Shown piece by piece: positions 34,775-43,021 of a stretch of 64,000 nt of DNA; position 1 is the first letter of the stretch; each line of letters opens with the position of its first letter. A program made the position numbers and the translations under genes. The notes beneath the pieces are model-generated. The model worked only from the letters and a program-made list of their open reading frames with translations, did no database searches and was not told the DNA's origin. The stretch is from Nonlabens spongiae (lineage in GTDB: Bacteria > Bacteroidota > Bacteroidia > Flavobacteriales > Flavobacteriaceae). The stretch lies in assembly GCF_002117125.1 (NCBI RefSeq), contig NZ_CP019344.1, forward strand, positions 2,756,501-2,820,500, given 5' to 3'.

Positions 34775-36049
34775 TTAAAATAGATCGTCTTCAGTAACAC
34801 TTTTTGTCTTCTTGGAATAGTTCACACTGCGCTTCACAAAGAAGTCTCCATGTTTTGTGCCGATGATCTCATCGTCAAACCATTCTGTCTCGTTCAGTTG
34901 ACTTTCATCTACCTCAAAAATGGGCGTACTGCCTATACTGGTAAGCGATCTATTAAATCTGTTTTTGATAAATTCTTTCACGACTTGCTTAGGTAGGAAT
35001 TCTAGTTCTCCATTTTCAAAGATCCAGTCGATGATATCGTTCTCTGCATCATAAGCATCGCGACACATTTGCTGGATGGCTGCATCATACTCAGCAGTGA
35101 ACCATTCTGGATGCTCGGTTTGAAGGATTTTGATGATATCGATGCCAAAGTCGCCGTGAATCTGTTCTTCTTTTGATGTTGCCTCAACCACATTTGAAAC
35201 GCCTTTAAGCATGTTCTTGTGCTTGTTAAAAGCCATAATGATCAAGAACTGACTGAAAAGCGACACATGCTCGATGAAAATTGAGAACAAAAGAATCGAT
35301 TCTGCATACTCTTTGTCACTATCGCTTTTTGCTCTTCTCAAAGCGCTTTCTAGATACTGAACGCGCTTCATGATTACAGGTTTCTTCTTAAGCGTCTTGA
35401 ATTCTTTGTTGAGACCTAAAATTTCCAAAAGATGCGAGTAGGCATCGGCATGGCGTACTTCACTCTCCGCAAATGTTGCTCCCACGGCACCTATCTCCGG
35501 CTTGGGCATGCGGTGGTAGATGTCTCCCCAAAAAGACTTCACCGCCACCTCGATCTGTGAGATCGCCAGCATGGTGTTTTTAATCGCACTGCGTTCCGTA
35601 TCGTCCAGTCTTGTTTTGAAATCTTGGATGTCACTAGTAAAATTATATTCTGTATGGATCCAGTAACTGTGTCTTATGGCAGGAACGTATTCATAAAGCT
35701 GTGGATATTCATAAGGCTTCAACGTGATACGCTTCTCAAAAATATCAGTCTTGCGCTCTAGAGCACGCTCGTTTCTATAAAGTATGTAAGCTTTTGCTGC
35801 TTCATGAAATTCTGTAGCCATGAGCTGCGTCTCTACGATATCTTGAACCTGTTCTACGGTAGGAATATAATCATTGTCAAGCTCCTTGCGACCCATCAAG
35901 GTTTTATAGACTTCAAGGGCGACATTTTGGGCATCATTCTCGGCTCCGTTATGGGTGGCCTGCATAGCTTTCAAAATAGCCTGGGTTATCTTGCTGAGGT
36001 CAAATTCTTTAAGGGTGAAATCGCGCTTTCTGATGTGTGTTACGTCCAT
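34775..36049 (-). CDS. nrdB: Ribonucleotide reductase small subunit with N-terminal ATP-cone
   Basis: A 424-residue beta subunit. Residues 1-95 are an ATP-cone (VTHIRKRDFTLKEFDLSKIT, AILKAMQAT, YIPTVEQVQDIVETQLM, AYILYRNERA). The ferritin-like domain follows with likely metal ligands Glu167, Glu197 and His200 (ESEVRH), the Glu in FIEHVSLFSQF, and Glu/His in KEEQIHG. Tyr204 sits at the place of the usual radical tyrosine. Such fusions are known from Leeuwenhoekiella blandensis, whose NrdB is regulated by dATP-driven oligomerisation and belongs to the dimanganese class Id. That this one behaves the same is inference. Confidence 0.93.
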   Translation of the reverse strand: MDVTHIRKRDFTLKEFDLSKITQAILKAMQATHNGAENDAQNVALEVYKTLMGRKELDNDYIPTVEQVQDIVETQLMATEFHEAAKAYILYRNERALERKTDIFEKRITLKPYEYPQLYEYVPAIRHSYWIHTEYNFTSDIQDFKTRLDDTERSAIKNTMLAISQIEVAVKSFWGDIYHRMPKPEIGAVGATFAESEVRHADAYSHLLEILGLNKEFKTLKKKPVIMKRVQYLESALRRAKSDSDKEYAESILLFSIFIEHVSLFSQFLIIMAFNKHKNMLKGVSNVVEATSKEEQIHGDFGIDIIKILQTEHPEWFTAEYDAAIQQMCRDAYDAENDIIDWIFENGELEFLPKQVVKEFIKNRFNRSLTSIGSTPIFEVDESQLNETEWFDDEIIGTKHGDFFVKRSVNYSKKTKSVTEDDLF

Positions 36050-36562
36050 GACAAGATGATTTTTGGGTTTTAGGTAGAGGTAAAGTTCCCCAAAAATGAA
36101 ACACTTAATAAAACGGATGGATTCTTCTTTTCAAAAGTTTATCAACAAGCTTGGTGATAACTTCAACGATCTTAAAATCAGATATATAATAACCTGTTTA
36201 AACTTTTTTAATAGCTTGTTGATAATTGAAAAATACGCCCAAATAGCCTAGGCTAAGCGTAGAATAATTAAGTAAATTCCTACTTCGATTTTTACCGAAG
36301 AATTTAGATTAGCATAACATTGGTTTTTGTGAATAACTCCATTTCTCAGTTTGAAAAAATCTGATTTTGGATTCTAGCTGATCCATTTTTTCGATTCAAA
36401 AAGCTTCGATGTCTAGCGAGTTTTCAGAGGTGTGAAAAGTGTAGGTGATCTCGCTTTCGCGAAAGCGAGAACTTTTAAAAACCCACTGATGTCAATAAGC
36501 TTAATACCAAAGGTTTAAGATTTTTTTCTATTTTTAATGCTCGAACCAACGCATCCCATCGC
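36050..36562. promoter_or_regulatory. nrdB upstream region with DnaA-like boxes and inverted repeats
   Basis: 513 bases without a gene, between divergent nrdB and comEC. A 13-bp perfect inverted repeat occurs: TTATCAACAAGCT (36139-36151) and AGCTTGTTGATAA (36213-36225). The first copy is also the left half of a local 22-bp near-palindrome (36139-36160). TGTGAATAA at 36328-36336 is, on the minus strand, TTATTCACA, a perfect TTATNCACA DnaA-box, and TTATCAACA differs from it by one base. Possible sites for DnaA or another nrd regulator. Confidence 0.45.
36452..36467. repeat. CGCTTTCGCGAAAGCG palindrome, copy 9
   Basis: Intergenic, between divergent nrdB and comEC; the flanks TCT/AGA extend the symmetry. 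Confidence 0.95.
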
Positions 36563-38662
36563 ATGTCCTACCCATTTTATAGGATTTTGTTTCTGTTCAT
36601 CGCCGGAATCATTGCTGCCCGATTTAATGTAATACAATTTGAATTTGCGCAAATTTCAATAGGCATCTTTCTATTAATCATTCTGATCTCCAGATTTTTG
36701 AAGCCCTTGTGGGTGAAAAAGTATGTTTATGGTGGGTCGGTGCTGGCCTTCTTCTTTGGGCTAGGCAGTTTTTTGTCTTATCGTGCACAGCAGCTGCCTG
36801 AGCATCATTTCACAAATCAAGATGTGATAGGAGAGGAGCACCTGATCAAATTCAAACTTACTGATCGCTTGACACCCAATGAATTCAATTCTAGATTTTA
36901 TGCCGATGTTAAAGAAATCAATGGCAAGCTTTCTACGGGCCGCATTTTAGTCCTTTTCAAAAGAGCCGATTCAGTTTCTTACAATGTAGGTCAAGAATTG
37001 CTCGTTTATGATGATATTAATGATGCTAGTGATGCACGCAATCCTGGAGATTTCAACTATAAAGAATATCTCGCCAGCATCGATGTTTACGGGCAACTTT
37101 ATGTGGATTTACCCAATGTTTTTGAAGTCGTAAACTCCACTTCTGAAAACTTAGGTTTCTTAGACCGTTTGAGGGAAAATATTCTCAATGAATTAGCTCA
37201 ATCTGGGTTACATCTTGAGCCTAGATCCATGATTGAAGCCTTAGTGTTAGGACAACGTCAAAACATTGATCCAGAAATCACCAAAAGCTTTAGAGATGCT
37301 GGAGTGATCCATATTTTGGCTCTGAGCGGATTGCACGTGGGAATCATATTGTTGATTTTGCGATGGCTTACTAGACCCGTATTACGATTGAAAAACGGGA
37401 ACTGGATCCAGAGTGGGATTGTAGTATTTCTGCTATGGTGTTTTGCAATGATGACTGGGTTGTCGCCCTCGATTTTTAGAGCCGTGACCATGTTCTCCTT
37501 TGTGGCGGTAGGAATGAATATTAACAGAAAAGCATCTGTATTTCATTCACTTACCTTGTCCGCTTTTGTTCTTCTGTTTGTCGATACTCGCTTGCTTTTT
37601 CAAGTTGGTTTCCAGCTCAGTTATATGGCCGTTTATTCCATCGTTTTGTTTCAGCCTATACTGGCGCGCGTGTGGCCCTGGCGCAATAAAATCAAAGATT
37701 TCTTCTGGAACATTCTTACGGTTACGCTGGCTGCTCAAATAGGTGTGGCTCCTTTGAGCGTTTTCTATTTTCATCAGTTACCAGGATTGTTCTTAGTGGG
37801 AAACATGGTTTTGCTGCCTTCTTTACCGTTTATAATCGGTGCGGCGCTTTTACTGATTGTTTTGTTGCTGGTAAATGCTCCGTCGTCATGGTTAGTTTCA
37901 GCTTTAAATAATGCTCTTGAATGGATCATCAGCTTCGTAGGGAATATCAGTTCTTATGATACTTTTATTTTCAAAGATCTTTATGTAGAACTGTATGAGC
38001 TCATCTTGTTATACATAATCATTATTGGGATTGCACTTTATTTGAGACCCTATGTAAAAAGATCCCGCCGACAAATCATCACCTGGATGCGGCCGAACTG
38101 GATGTTGCATGTTTCTCTTACTGCTTTGGTTGTTTTAATAACTATAGGAATAATTATAGATACGACCTACAATGAAAACAAAGTGCTGCTTTTACATCAA
38201 GCGCGTGGAAGTGCCATAAGTTTGAGTAACAATGAGCACGCACATCTGCTCGTCGATCTGTCAAAAATGGACAGTTTACGCGCGCAAACCAGTCTTGAGC
38301 GATTAATTAATATTTCTCCGCATCGTGATAGGCAGCTGGACACGCTTCATCTTAAAAACGAATTCAGCTTTAAGGAAGTCTATTTGATACGGATCGATTC
38401 TACCGGTGTTTGGCATGCTGCACCTAAAAACCAATTGGTATTACTTTCCCACTCGCCCAAAATCAATCTGGAACGATTGATTGAAGAGCTCAAGCCCAAA
38501 GCCATCATCAGCGACGGTTCTAATTATAGGAGTAGCGTGGAACAATGGAAAGCTACTTGTGATGAGAATGGCGTACCTTTTTTTAATACTTATGAGGAAG
38601 GGGCGATTGATTTGCGGGCGTTGGCAGCAACTAGCCTTGTACTTCCTCAACATCAGCCATGA
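36563..38662 (+). CDS. ComEC/Rec2 family DNA-uptake channel protein
   Basis: A 699-residue membrane protein. The N-terminus has two or three helices and then a DUF4131 OB-like domain (about 60-190). The Competence domain begins about 215 with MIEALVLGQRQNIDPEITKSFRDAGVIHILALSGLHVGII, followed by seven or more helices (GIVVFLLWCFAMMTGLSPSIFRA, TVTLAAQIGVAPLSVFYFHQLPGLF). The short C-terminal ~150 residues keep only a reduced metallo-beta-lactamase-like region without a clear HxHxDH motif. ComEC moves single-stranded DNA across the inner membrane. The 3' end overlaps the convergent radical SAM gene by 32 bases. Confidence 0.88.
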   Translation: MSYPFYRILFLFIAGIIAARFNVIQFEFAQISIGIFLLIILISRFLKPLWVKKYVYGGSVLAFFFGLGSFLSYRAQQLPEHHFTNQDVIGEEHLIKFKLTDRLTPNEFNSRFYADVKEINGKLSTGRILVLFKRADSVSYNVGQELLVYDDINDASDARNPGDFNYKEYLASIDVYGQLYVDLPNVFEVVNSTSENLGFLDRLRENILNELAQSGLHLEPRSMIEALVLGQRQNIDPEITKSFRDAGVIHILALSGLHVGIILLILRWLTRPVLRLKNGNWIQSGIVVFLLWCFAMMTGLSPSIFRAVTMFSFVAVGMNINRKASVFHSLTLSAFVLLFVDTRLLFQVGFQLSYMAVYSIVLFQPILARVWPWRNKIKDFFWNILTVTLAAQIGVAPLSVFYFHQLPGLFLVGNMVLLPSLPFIIGAALLLIVLLLVNAPSSWLVSALNNALEWIISFVGNISSYDTFIFKDLYVELYELILLYIIIIGIALYLRPYVKRSRRQIITWMRPNWMLHVSLTALVVLITIGIIIDTTYNENKVLLLHQARGSAISLSNNEHAHLLVDLSKMDSLRAQTSLERLINISPHRDRQLDTLHLKNEFSFKEVYLIRIDSTGVWHAAPKNQLVLLSHSPKINLERLIEELKPKAIISDGSNYRSSVEQWKATCDENGVPFFNTYEEGAIDLRALAATSLVLPQHQP

Positions 38663-39599
38663 CGCCGTTTTCGTCAAAAATTTTATCCTTGTTGCATTTT
38701 AAAAAGTGGTCGCAGTAGAGGCAAATGTTTTTGAGCTCATCGTTTTTAGCTTTTGCTTCTTCTTCACTCACGCCCAGTTCCAGTCCCATTTTTAGTGGCT
38801 CGCCATCGTTGAGCATTTTGAAGACAAAATTCTTGCTGGCACGATTGAGTACCTCGCTTACTTTTTGTTTTCTCGCATCACCCATCGGGAAGTGGGTTCC
38901 CGGGCAGCAGGGATTGATGCGCCAGAGCTGAATGCTTATTTCATTTGGGATGTCATCATAACCGCCTAAAAAATTACGCGCACCACTTAAAATCGTACAG
39001 AAGTTGTGATCGGGATCTTTCATCCAGATGTCGTGTTTCATCGCTTTGCCACGCGCCCAGTTACCTCCCAGCCACATTTCTTCACTCGCGCCCCAGTAGC
39101 CCCAGCTCAGCGAATTTTCGGCAAGATAATGTTCCCCTTCAATCAAGGGGTCTTTTTCAGTTCCCACCACGCCACAGCTCTCAAAAATATCGGCGAGTTC
39201 CATTAGGCGGCTACCCGCTTTTTTGTGATAACGATCTATGCTGGCGATGTCAAAACGACTGACTCCCTTATCGATAAGGGTTTGTAGTTTTTCCTCGTTG
39301 AGTAAATCACCATTGGTTTGGATCATAACTTGAGTAGCGTCTTGGTACTTTTCTTGGATCTTGTCCAGAATCGCATGCAACAATTTAATATCTGCCAGCG
39401 GTTCACCACCACTCAAAATAATCCGATCAATGCGATCTGGCATATTATCAATGATCGCCATGCAGTCGTCATGCGATATGCGCTTCCCAAAAGGGCTGCT
39501 GTCATTATAGCAATGGTCACAGTCATCGTTACACAATTGGGTAAATACCCAGTAAAGGGACTGTAAGTGGTTAAAATCTTTCTTCATGTTTTCTTGCAT
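38631..39599 (-). CDS. Radical SAM enzyme of unknown function
   Basis: A 322-residue protein. The cluster motif is CNDDCDHC, a CxxxCxxC starting at about residue 23, followed by SGGEPLA (SAM binding) and MIQTNGDLL. The C-terminal part contains more cysteines: INPCCPGTHFP and ICLYCDHFLKCNKD, likely ligands for an auxiliary cluster as in SPASM/twitch enzymes. A Trp-rich middle (LSWGYWGASEEMWLGGNW) is unusual and may shape a substrate pocket. It ends the minus-strand locus with the TonB receptor, ABC importer and amidotransferase-like pair. It overlaps comEC tail to tail. I cannot assign the substrate. Confidence 0.82.
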   Translation of the reverse strand: MQENMKKDFNHLQSLYWVFTQLCNDDCDHCYNDSSPFGKRISHDDCMAIIDNMPDRIDRIILSGGEPLADIKLLHAILDKIQEKYQDATQVMIQTNGDLLNEEKLQTLIDKGVSRFDIASIDRYHKKAGSRLMELADIFESCGVVGTEKDPLIEGEHYLAENSLSWGYWGASEEMWLGGNWARGKAMKHDIWMKDPDHNFCTILSGARNFLGGYDDIPNEISIQLWRINPCCPGTHFPMGDARKQKVSEVLNRASKNFVFKMLNDGEPLKMGLELGVSEEEAKAKNDELKNICLYCDHFLKCNKDKIFDENGVMADVEEVQG

Positions 39600-39613
39600 T
39601 TAGCAAAATAATG

Positions 39614-40864
39614 CTAATCGTAATATTCGATTTCACGTGTCCAAGTGGCGAAGTGTTCACCATTGACCCACTTCACTCTTTTGATCCAGTTTCCCTTGTG
39701 GTCAATTTCTTCGTCAAACCTCAAATCGTAATTTTTTTCCTTCCCATTTAAATCTATTGAGTGGTAACTCAATGATTGCAGGTGATTTTTTTTATAGGAG
39801 TAAGTTATATTGGTCTCTGAACAGGGTTTCTTCAATATAGCTGAACCCCAGCAATGTTTAAAATAACTTCTTAGCAAATTATCTTTGCCATCATATTCAT
39901 AAGTCTCGAGATCTGTAATTACGGAGTCTTTGTTTTTAGTCATTTTAGAAATCAATCGACCATTTTTATAAGCATAGGACACAATTCGACTACTTATAAT
40001 ATTATTCAGACCACGTGGTATAGAATTATATATTTCCTTTACCAGATCTCCTTCAGAATTGTATTCTAAGACTTTTGACAGCATATCTCTTTTTGGATTT
40101 AATAGTATCAAACTGTCCATGTTGACATACTCTTTTATTTTAAATGGGAAATAAGATGCGATCTTTTTTCCATTTTGATATAAATCATGATGAACTAAGA
40201 GACTGTCCCCTTTCTGATAGCTTTTTCCCTTCGCAACCCGATTGCCATTATCGTCATACCAGAAAAAGGATTTTTCTTCCATGTCATTCTCGAATGAGTT
40301 TGTTTTGAATTCAAATAGTAATTTTCCGTTAGGTAAGTGTGCTCGATCAACAACCTCAAAATTCAAATCCTCGTATTTGGTTTTTTCGTAAGTGACATTT
40401 TTGTTCTGGTCATAAGAGTACATCGTATAAGATTTGGTATAGTCATTATGTATTGAACCAAAGTATCCGTTATCGACTGTATTCTTTACAATTAAATCTC
40501 CTAGCTCGTTGTATTCATAGTTATACGCTATGACAATATTTTGATTCGCATAATAATATTCCTCTTTGTAGATCTTACCCTCATCATCATAAATCTTGAG
40601 TGAATTACGATATTCTGCTTTTGGCGTATTGAACCAAACCTGAAACGCATTCGGATTTATCCAGAACTCGCGTTCCCATGAACTCCTTAAATACCCACCT
40701 TCAACACTTGCATCCAAATAAATCTGTTGTTCTCCTTCCCTAAAATCCGTCACTTTTTCTCTGACAGATTTCACCTTGCCATTGATTTGATCGTTGACAC
40801 TTTGACCAGAGCAGGTAATAGAAAGAATGATAATTACTAAGAATACTATTTTCGAACTGTTCAT
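39614..40864 (-). CDS. Repeat-containing lipoprotein (RHS/MORN-like strands)
   Basis: About 416 residues from the ATG at 40864, which gives the lipoprotein signal MNSSKIVFLVIIILSITCSGQ; an in-frame start six codons earlier adds nothing. The body is a series of short Tyr/Asp/Asn-rich beta hairpins (YEYNELGDLIVKN, YSYDQNKNVTYEK, FFWYDDNGNRVAKG, YDGKDNLLRSYF, YSYKKNHLQSL), like RHS/YD or MORN-type units. No toxin or enzyme domain is visible. It is more AT-rich than its neighbours and lies inside an otherwise coherent locus, so it may be an inserted cargo gene. Confidence 0.7.
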   Translation of the reverse strand: MNSSKIVFLVIIILSITCSGQSVNDQINGKVKSVREKVTDFREGEQQIYLDASVEGGYLRSSWEREFWINPNAFQVWFNTPKAEYRNSLKIYDDEGKIYKEEYYYANQNIVIAYNYEYNELGDLIVKNTVDNGYFGSIHNDYTKSYTMYSYDQNKNVTYEKTKYEDLNFEVVDRAHLPNGKLLFEFKTNSFENDMEEKSFFWYDDNGNRVAKGKSYQKGDSLLVHHDLYQNGKKIASYFPFKIKEYVNMDSLILLNPKRDMLSKVLEYNSEGDLVKEIYNSIPRGLNNIISSRIVSYAYKNGRLISKMTKNKDSVITDLETYEYDGKDNLLRSYFKHCWGSAILKKPCSETNITYSYKKNHLQSLSYHSIDLNGKEKNYDLRFDEEIDHKGNWIKRVKWVNGEHFATWTREIEYYD

Positions 40865-40949
40865 AATTAATATTTCCAGCAAGATGAAGAAACAGAAAGC
40901 CTAATTTTAGCAAAAATGAGTGAAACTATATTATTGATTAGTAAAATCT

Positions 40950-40965
40950 CGCTTTCGCGAAAGCG
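40950..40965. repeat. CGCTTTCGCGAAAGCG palindrome, copy 10
   Basis: Intergenic, ten bases beyond the stop codon of the second amidotransferase-like gene. Confidence 0.95.
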
Positions 40966-40974
40966 TCACCCTCA

Positions 40975-41628
40975 TCAAGCCACATGACTTGCAACACCAT
41001 AATTCTCACGAGGTACTTCAAATTTACCAGTAGGCCGCTCGCCACTCAGCCATTCAATTAGATTATCGACGTAATTGTCCAAATGCGTGATTTGCTGGAC
41101 ACCGTGTTCAACTATGGGATCCAAAGTGGTAGCCATTAAGGTACCGCCGTATTGGTGGGTTTGCCAGGTGATGATCTCGCCATCAGGTTTCAACTGAATG
41201 GCGGTGGCCTGCGATGGCATGCTCACATAGGAACCATGCGTGTGCCAGCAGCTGTGCCGCTGACTCAAGCCTTGATAAACCGGGTGGCTAAAATCAGTCT
41301 CACTCACCGGCGGATTCTCAGGATCTTCCACCCACCAGTAATTATTGACCGGGCGATCCTCCCATTTCCCATCGATCCAATCCATGGATGAATCACCTTC
41401 TACAAATACCTTTTTTCCATTCTTTAAAAATTGGTAGATCAAGTCCTTGCGTTTGGAGAGTTCTTTCTGATTTAATTGAAACGGGATGATCAGGGCTTCC
41501 AAACCTTCCAGCGATTGCTCGTCAAAATCAAAGATATAGATCAGCTTGATCAGATGCTTATATTTTGGGGCGGTAGCAAAGGTGTAGTGGCTCCACACTC
41601 CATTAAATATCATTCCTATTTTTTTCAT
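40975..41628 (-). CDS. Amidotransferase/ThuA-fold-like protein (second paralogue)
   Basis: A 217-residue cytoplasmic protein. The start MKKIGMIFNGVWSHYTF, the strand LEALIIPFQLNQKEL and the segment GKKVFVEGDSSMDWIDGKW follow the class I glutamine amidotransferase/ThuA pattern, but the nucleophile Cys position appears to be missing (EGDSS). A His-rich loop RHSCWHTHGSY and ITWQTHQYGGTLMATTLDPIVE come later. It aligns along its length with the next upstream gene (FVEGD/CVDGW, CWHTHGSY/GWWACGYI, GGTLMATT/NGLIFMTA). Eleven bases separate them, so they are tandem paralogues. Function unknown; perhaps a non-catalytic or altered-mechanism member. Confidence 0.65.
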   Translation of the reverse strand: MKKIGMIFNGVWSHYTFATAPKYKHLIKLIYIFDFDEQSLEGLEALIIPFQLNQKELSKRKDLIYQFLKNGKKVFVEGDSSMDWIDGKWEDRPVNNYWWVEDPENPPVSETDFSHPVYQGLSQRHSCWHTHGSYVSMPSQATAIQLKPDGEIITWQTHQYGGTLMATTLDPIVEHGVQQITHLDNYVDNLIEWLSGERPTGKFEVPRENYGVASHVA

Positions 41629-41639
41629 TTTGACATATT

Positions 41640-42284
41640 TTATGTTGTGAGTGGTAATTCCTTTTCCTGCTTTTTAGAAGCGATGAGTTTTATGACGTTT
41701 TTGAACAATTTAGGAAGATCACTCATGGAGCTTTTGTCATCTGTGGTTTGCCCGGTGGCATCAGCGAGTGGGCCGCTGGCAGTCATGAAGATCAATCCAT
41801 TTGTTGTGTGCTCGTCCAGTACGATGATGGGACGATTCCAGGTGTCTTCTACCACGATATCAGCTTCTGGAGCGGCGTCTATGTAGCCACAAGCCCACCA
41901 GCCACTTATGCCGTGCGAGTAGATAAAAGAGTTGATGTCCACATCTTCAAAAATTCCATAACGGTCATTTTTGATTTTGTATCGCACGTCAATGGTTTTC
42001 TTAGTGTTGTCCATGATCCATTGATTGCCGGGAATCCAGCGGGTAAACCAGCCGTCCACGCAAATCAAAGCTTTCCCCTGATCCAGAAAGCTCTTTATTT
42101 TATCCTTGATTTTAAATAAGGCAATGTGGTCGCTGCCGTTGGGAACGACCAGCACATCATAGAGATCCAAGTCCGGATCAAAATGAGCGTCAATGGTTAA
42201 TATATCATAGTTAACCTCTTCAATTGAGTTGAACTGGTGGTGCAAACCTTCCAGGCCATTTGATATGACTGCTGCTTTGATCAT
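41640..42284 (-). CDS. Amidotransferase/ThuA-fold-like protein (first paralogue)
   Basis: A 214-residue protein opening MIKAAVISNGLEGLHHQF, with YDVLVVPNGSDHIALFKIKD, GKALICVDGWFTRWIPG and SHGISGWWACGYIDAAPEAD, then TTNGLIFMTASGPLADATG. The fold pattern resembles ThuA/class I amidotransferases: a small domain that opens and closes with parallel strands. A Cys in the ICVDG turn could serve as nucleophile; no clear His-Glu pair is seen. It begins three bases after the ABC ATPase stop, so is co-transcribed with the importer and probably acts on what is imported (inference). Confidence 0.65.
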   Translation of the reverse strand: MIKAAVISNGLEGLHHQFNSIEEVNYDILTIDAHFDPDLDLYDVLVVPNGSDHIALFKIKDKIKSFLDQGKALICVDGWFTRWIPGNQWIMDNTKKTIDVRYKIKNDRYGIFEDVDINSFIYSHGISGWWACGYIDAAPEADIVVEDTWNRPIIVLDEHTTNGLIFMTASGPLADATGQTTDDKSSMSDLPKLFKNVIKLIASKKQEKELPLTT

Positions 42285-42287
42285 AGG

Positions 42288-43016
42288 TTATGGATTAAAT
42301 TGTTTCCAGAATTCGGCTTCCTGACGCACGCCGCTGGTCTCGTCGTTATAGAATTCTTCTTGGGATTTATATTTCTTAAACACGCCCTTCTCAATTTTCC
42401 CAATGTGGTCTCCCATAATGAGTGCTTCCTTGAGATCGTGGGTTATGAAAAGCGAAGTAAGCCTATATTTTGCTGATACGCGCTTGAACAATTGTTGCAT
42501 TTGCGTGCGTGTTTCTGAGTCCAGAGCGCCAAAAGGTTCATCCAGCAACAAAACTTTTGGGTTGATCACAAGAGCTCGAGCAAAGGATACGCGTTGTCGC
42601 TGACCACCAGACAACTGGTGAGGCATTTTTTTTGCGTGTTCTGAAAGGCCTATTTCCTCCAGCATTTCAGCGACTTTAGCGGTGATTTGTCCCTTGGGCT
42701 GTTTACGTATGCGCAATCCAAAAGCGACATTTTCCTCGATGTTGAGGTGCGGGAACAGCAACGGCTCTTGGTAAAGGTAAACGATGTTGCGCTTGTTAGG
42801 AGGCGTGTCGTTCATACGCTTTCGCGAAAGCGTAATTTCCCCACTATCTTCTCGCTCCAGACCGGCCAAAATCTTGAGCAAAGTAGTTTTGCCACTACCA
42901 GATTTACCCAAAACACTCAACACTTCATGCTCGGCTAGCTGGAAAGTCACGTTGTCCAAAACCTTCTCCGTACCGAAGCTTTTTGTGATGTTCTGTATGT
43001 CTAGCAGTGCATCCAA
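42288..43016 (-). CDS. ABC transporter ATP-binding protein (YnjD-like)
   Basis: About 242 residues if started at the TTG at 43016, six bases after the upstream permease stop, giving MDALLDIQNITKSFG as family members begin. A longer frame from 43100 would overlap the permease by 79 bases and add unrelated residues. Walker A: LGKSGSGKTTLL. Signature: LSGGQRQRVSFARAL. Walker B: VLLLDEPFGALD. H-loop: LFITHDLKEAL. It drives the importer made of the two permeases and the solute-binding lipoprotein. A palindrome copy (42817) replaces the usual loop after strand 2 with LSRKR. Confidence 0.9.
   Translation of the reverse strand: MDALLDIQNITKSFGTEKVLDNVTFQLAEHEVLSVLGKSGSGKTTLLKILAGLEREDSGEITLSRKRMNDTPPNKRNIVYLYQEPLLFPHLNIEENVAFGLRIRKQPKGQITAKVAEMLEEIGLSEHAKKMPHQLSGGQRQRVSFARALVINPKVLLLDEPFGALDSETRTQMQQLFKRVSAKYRLTSLFITHDLKEALIMGDHIGKIEKGVFKKYKSQEEFYNDETSGVRQEAEFWKQFNP
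42817..42832. repeat. CGCTTTCGCGAAAGCG palindrome, copy 11
   Basis: Inside the ABC ATPase gene, read as L-S-R-K-R on the minus strand. Confidence 0.95.
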
Positions 43017-43021
43017 GGTTC

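Noticed and set aside
36050..36562. Replication origin
   Set aside because: Only one perfect DnaA box and one or two near matches; no dnaA, AT-rich unwinding element or dense box cluster, so a promoter role for nrd is simpler.
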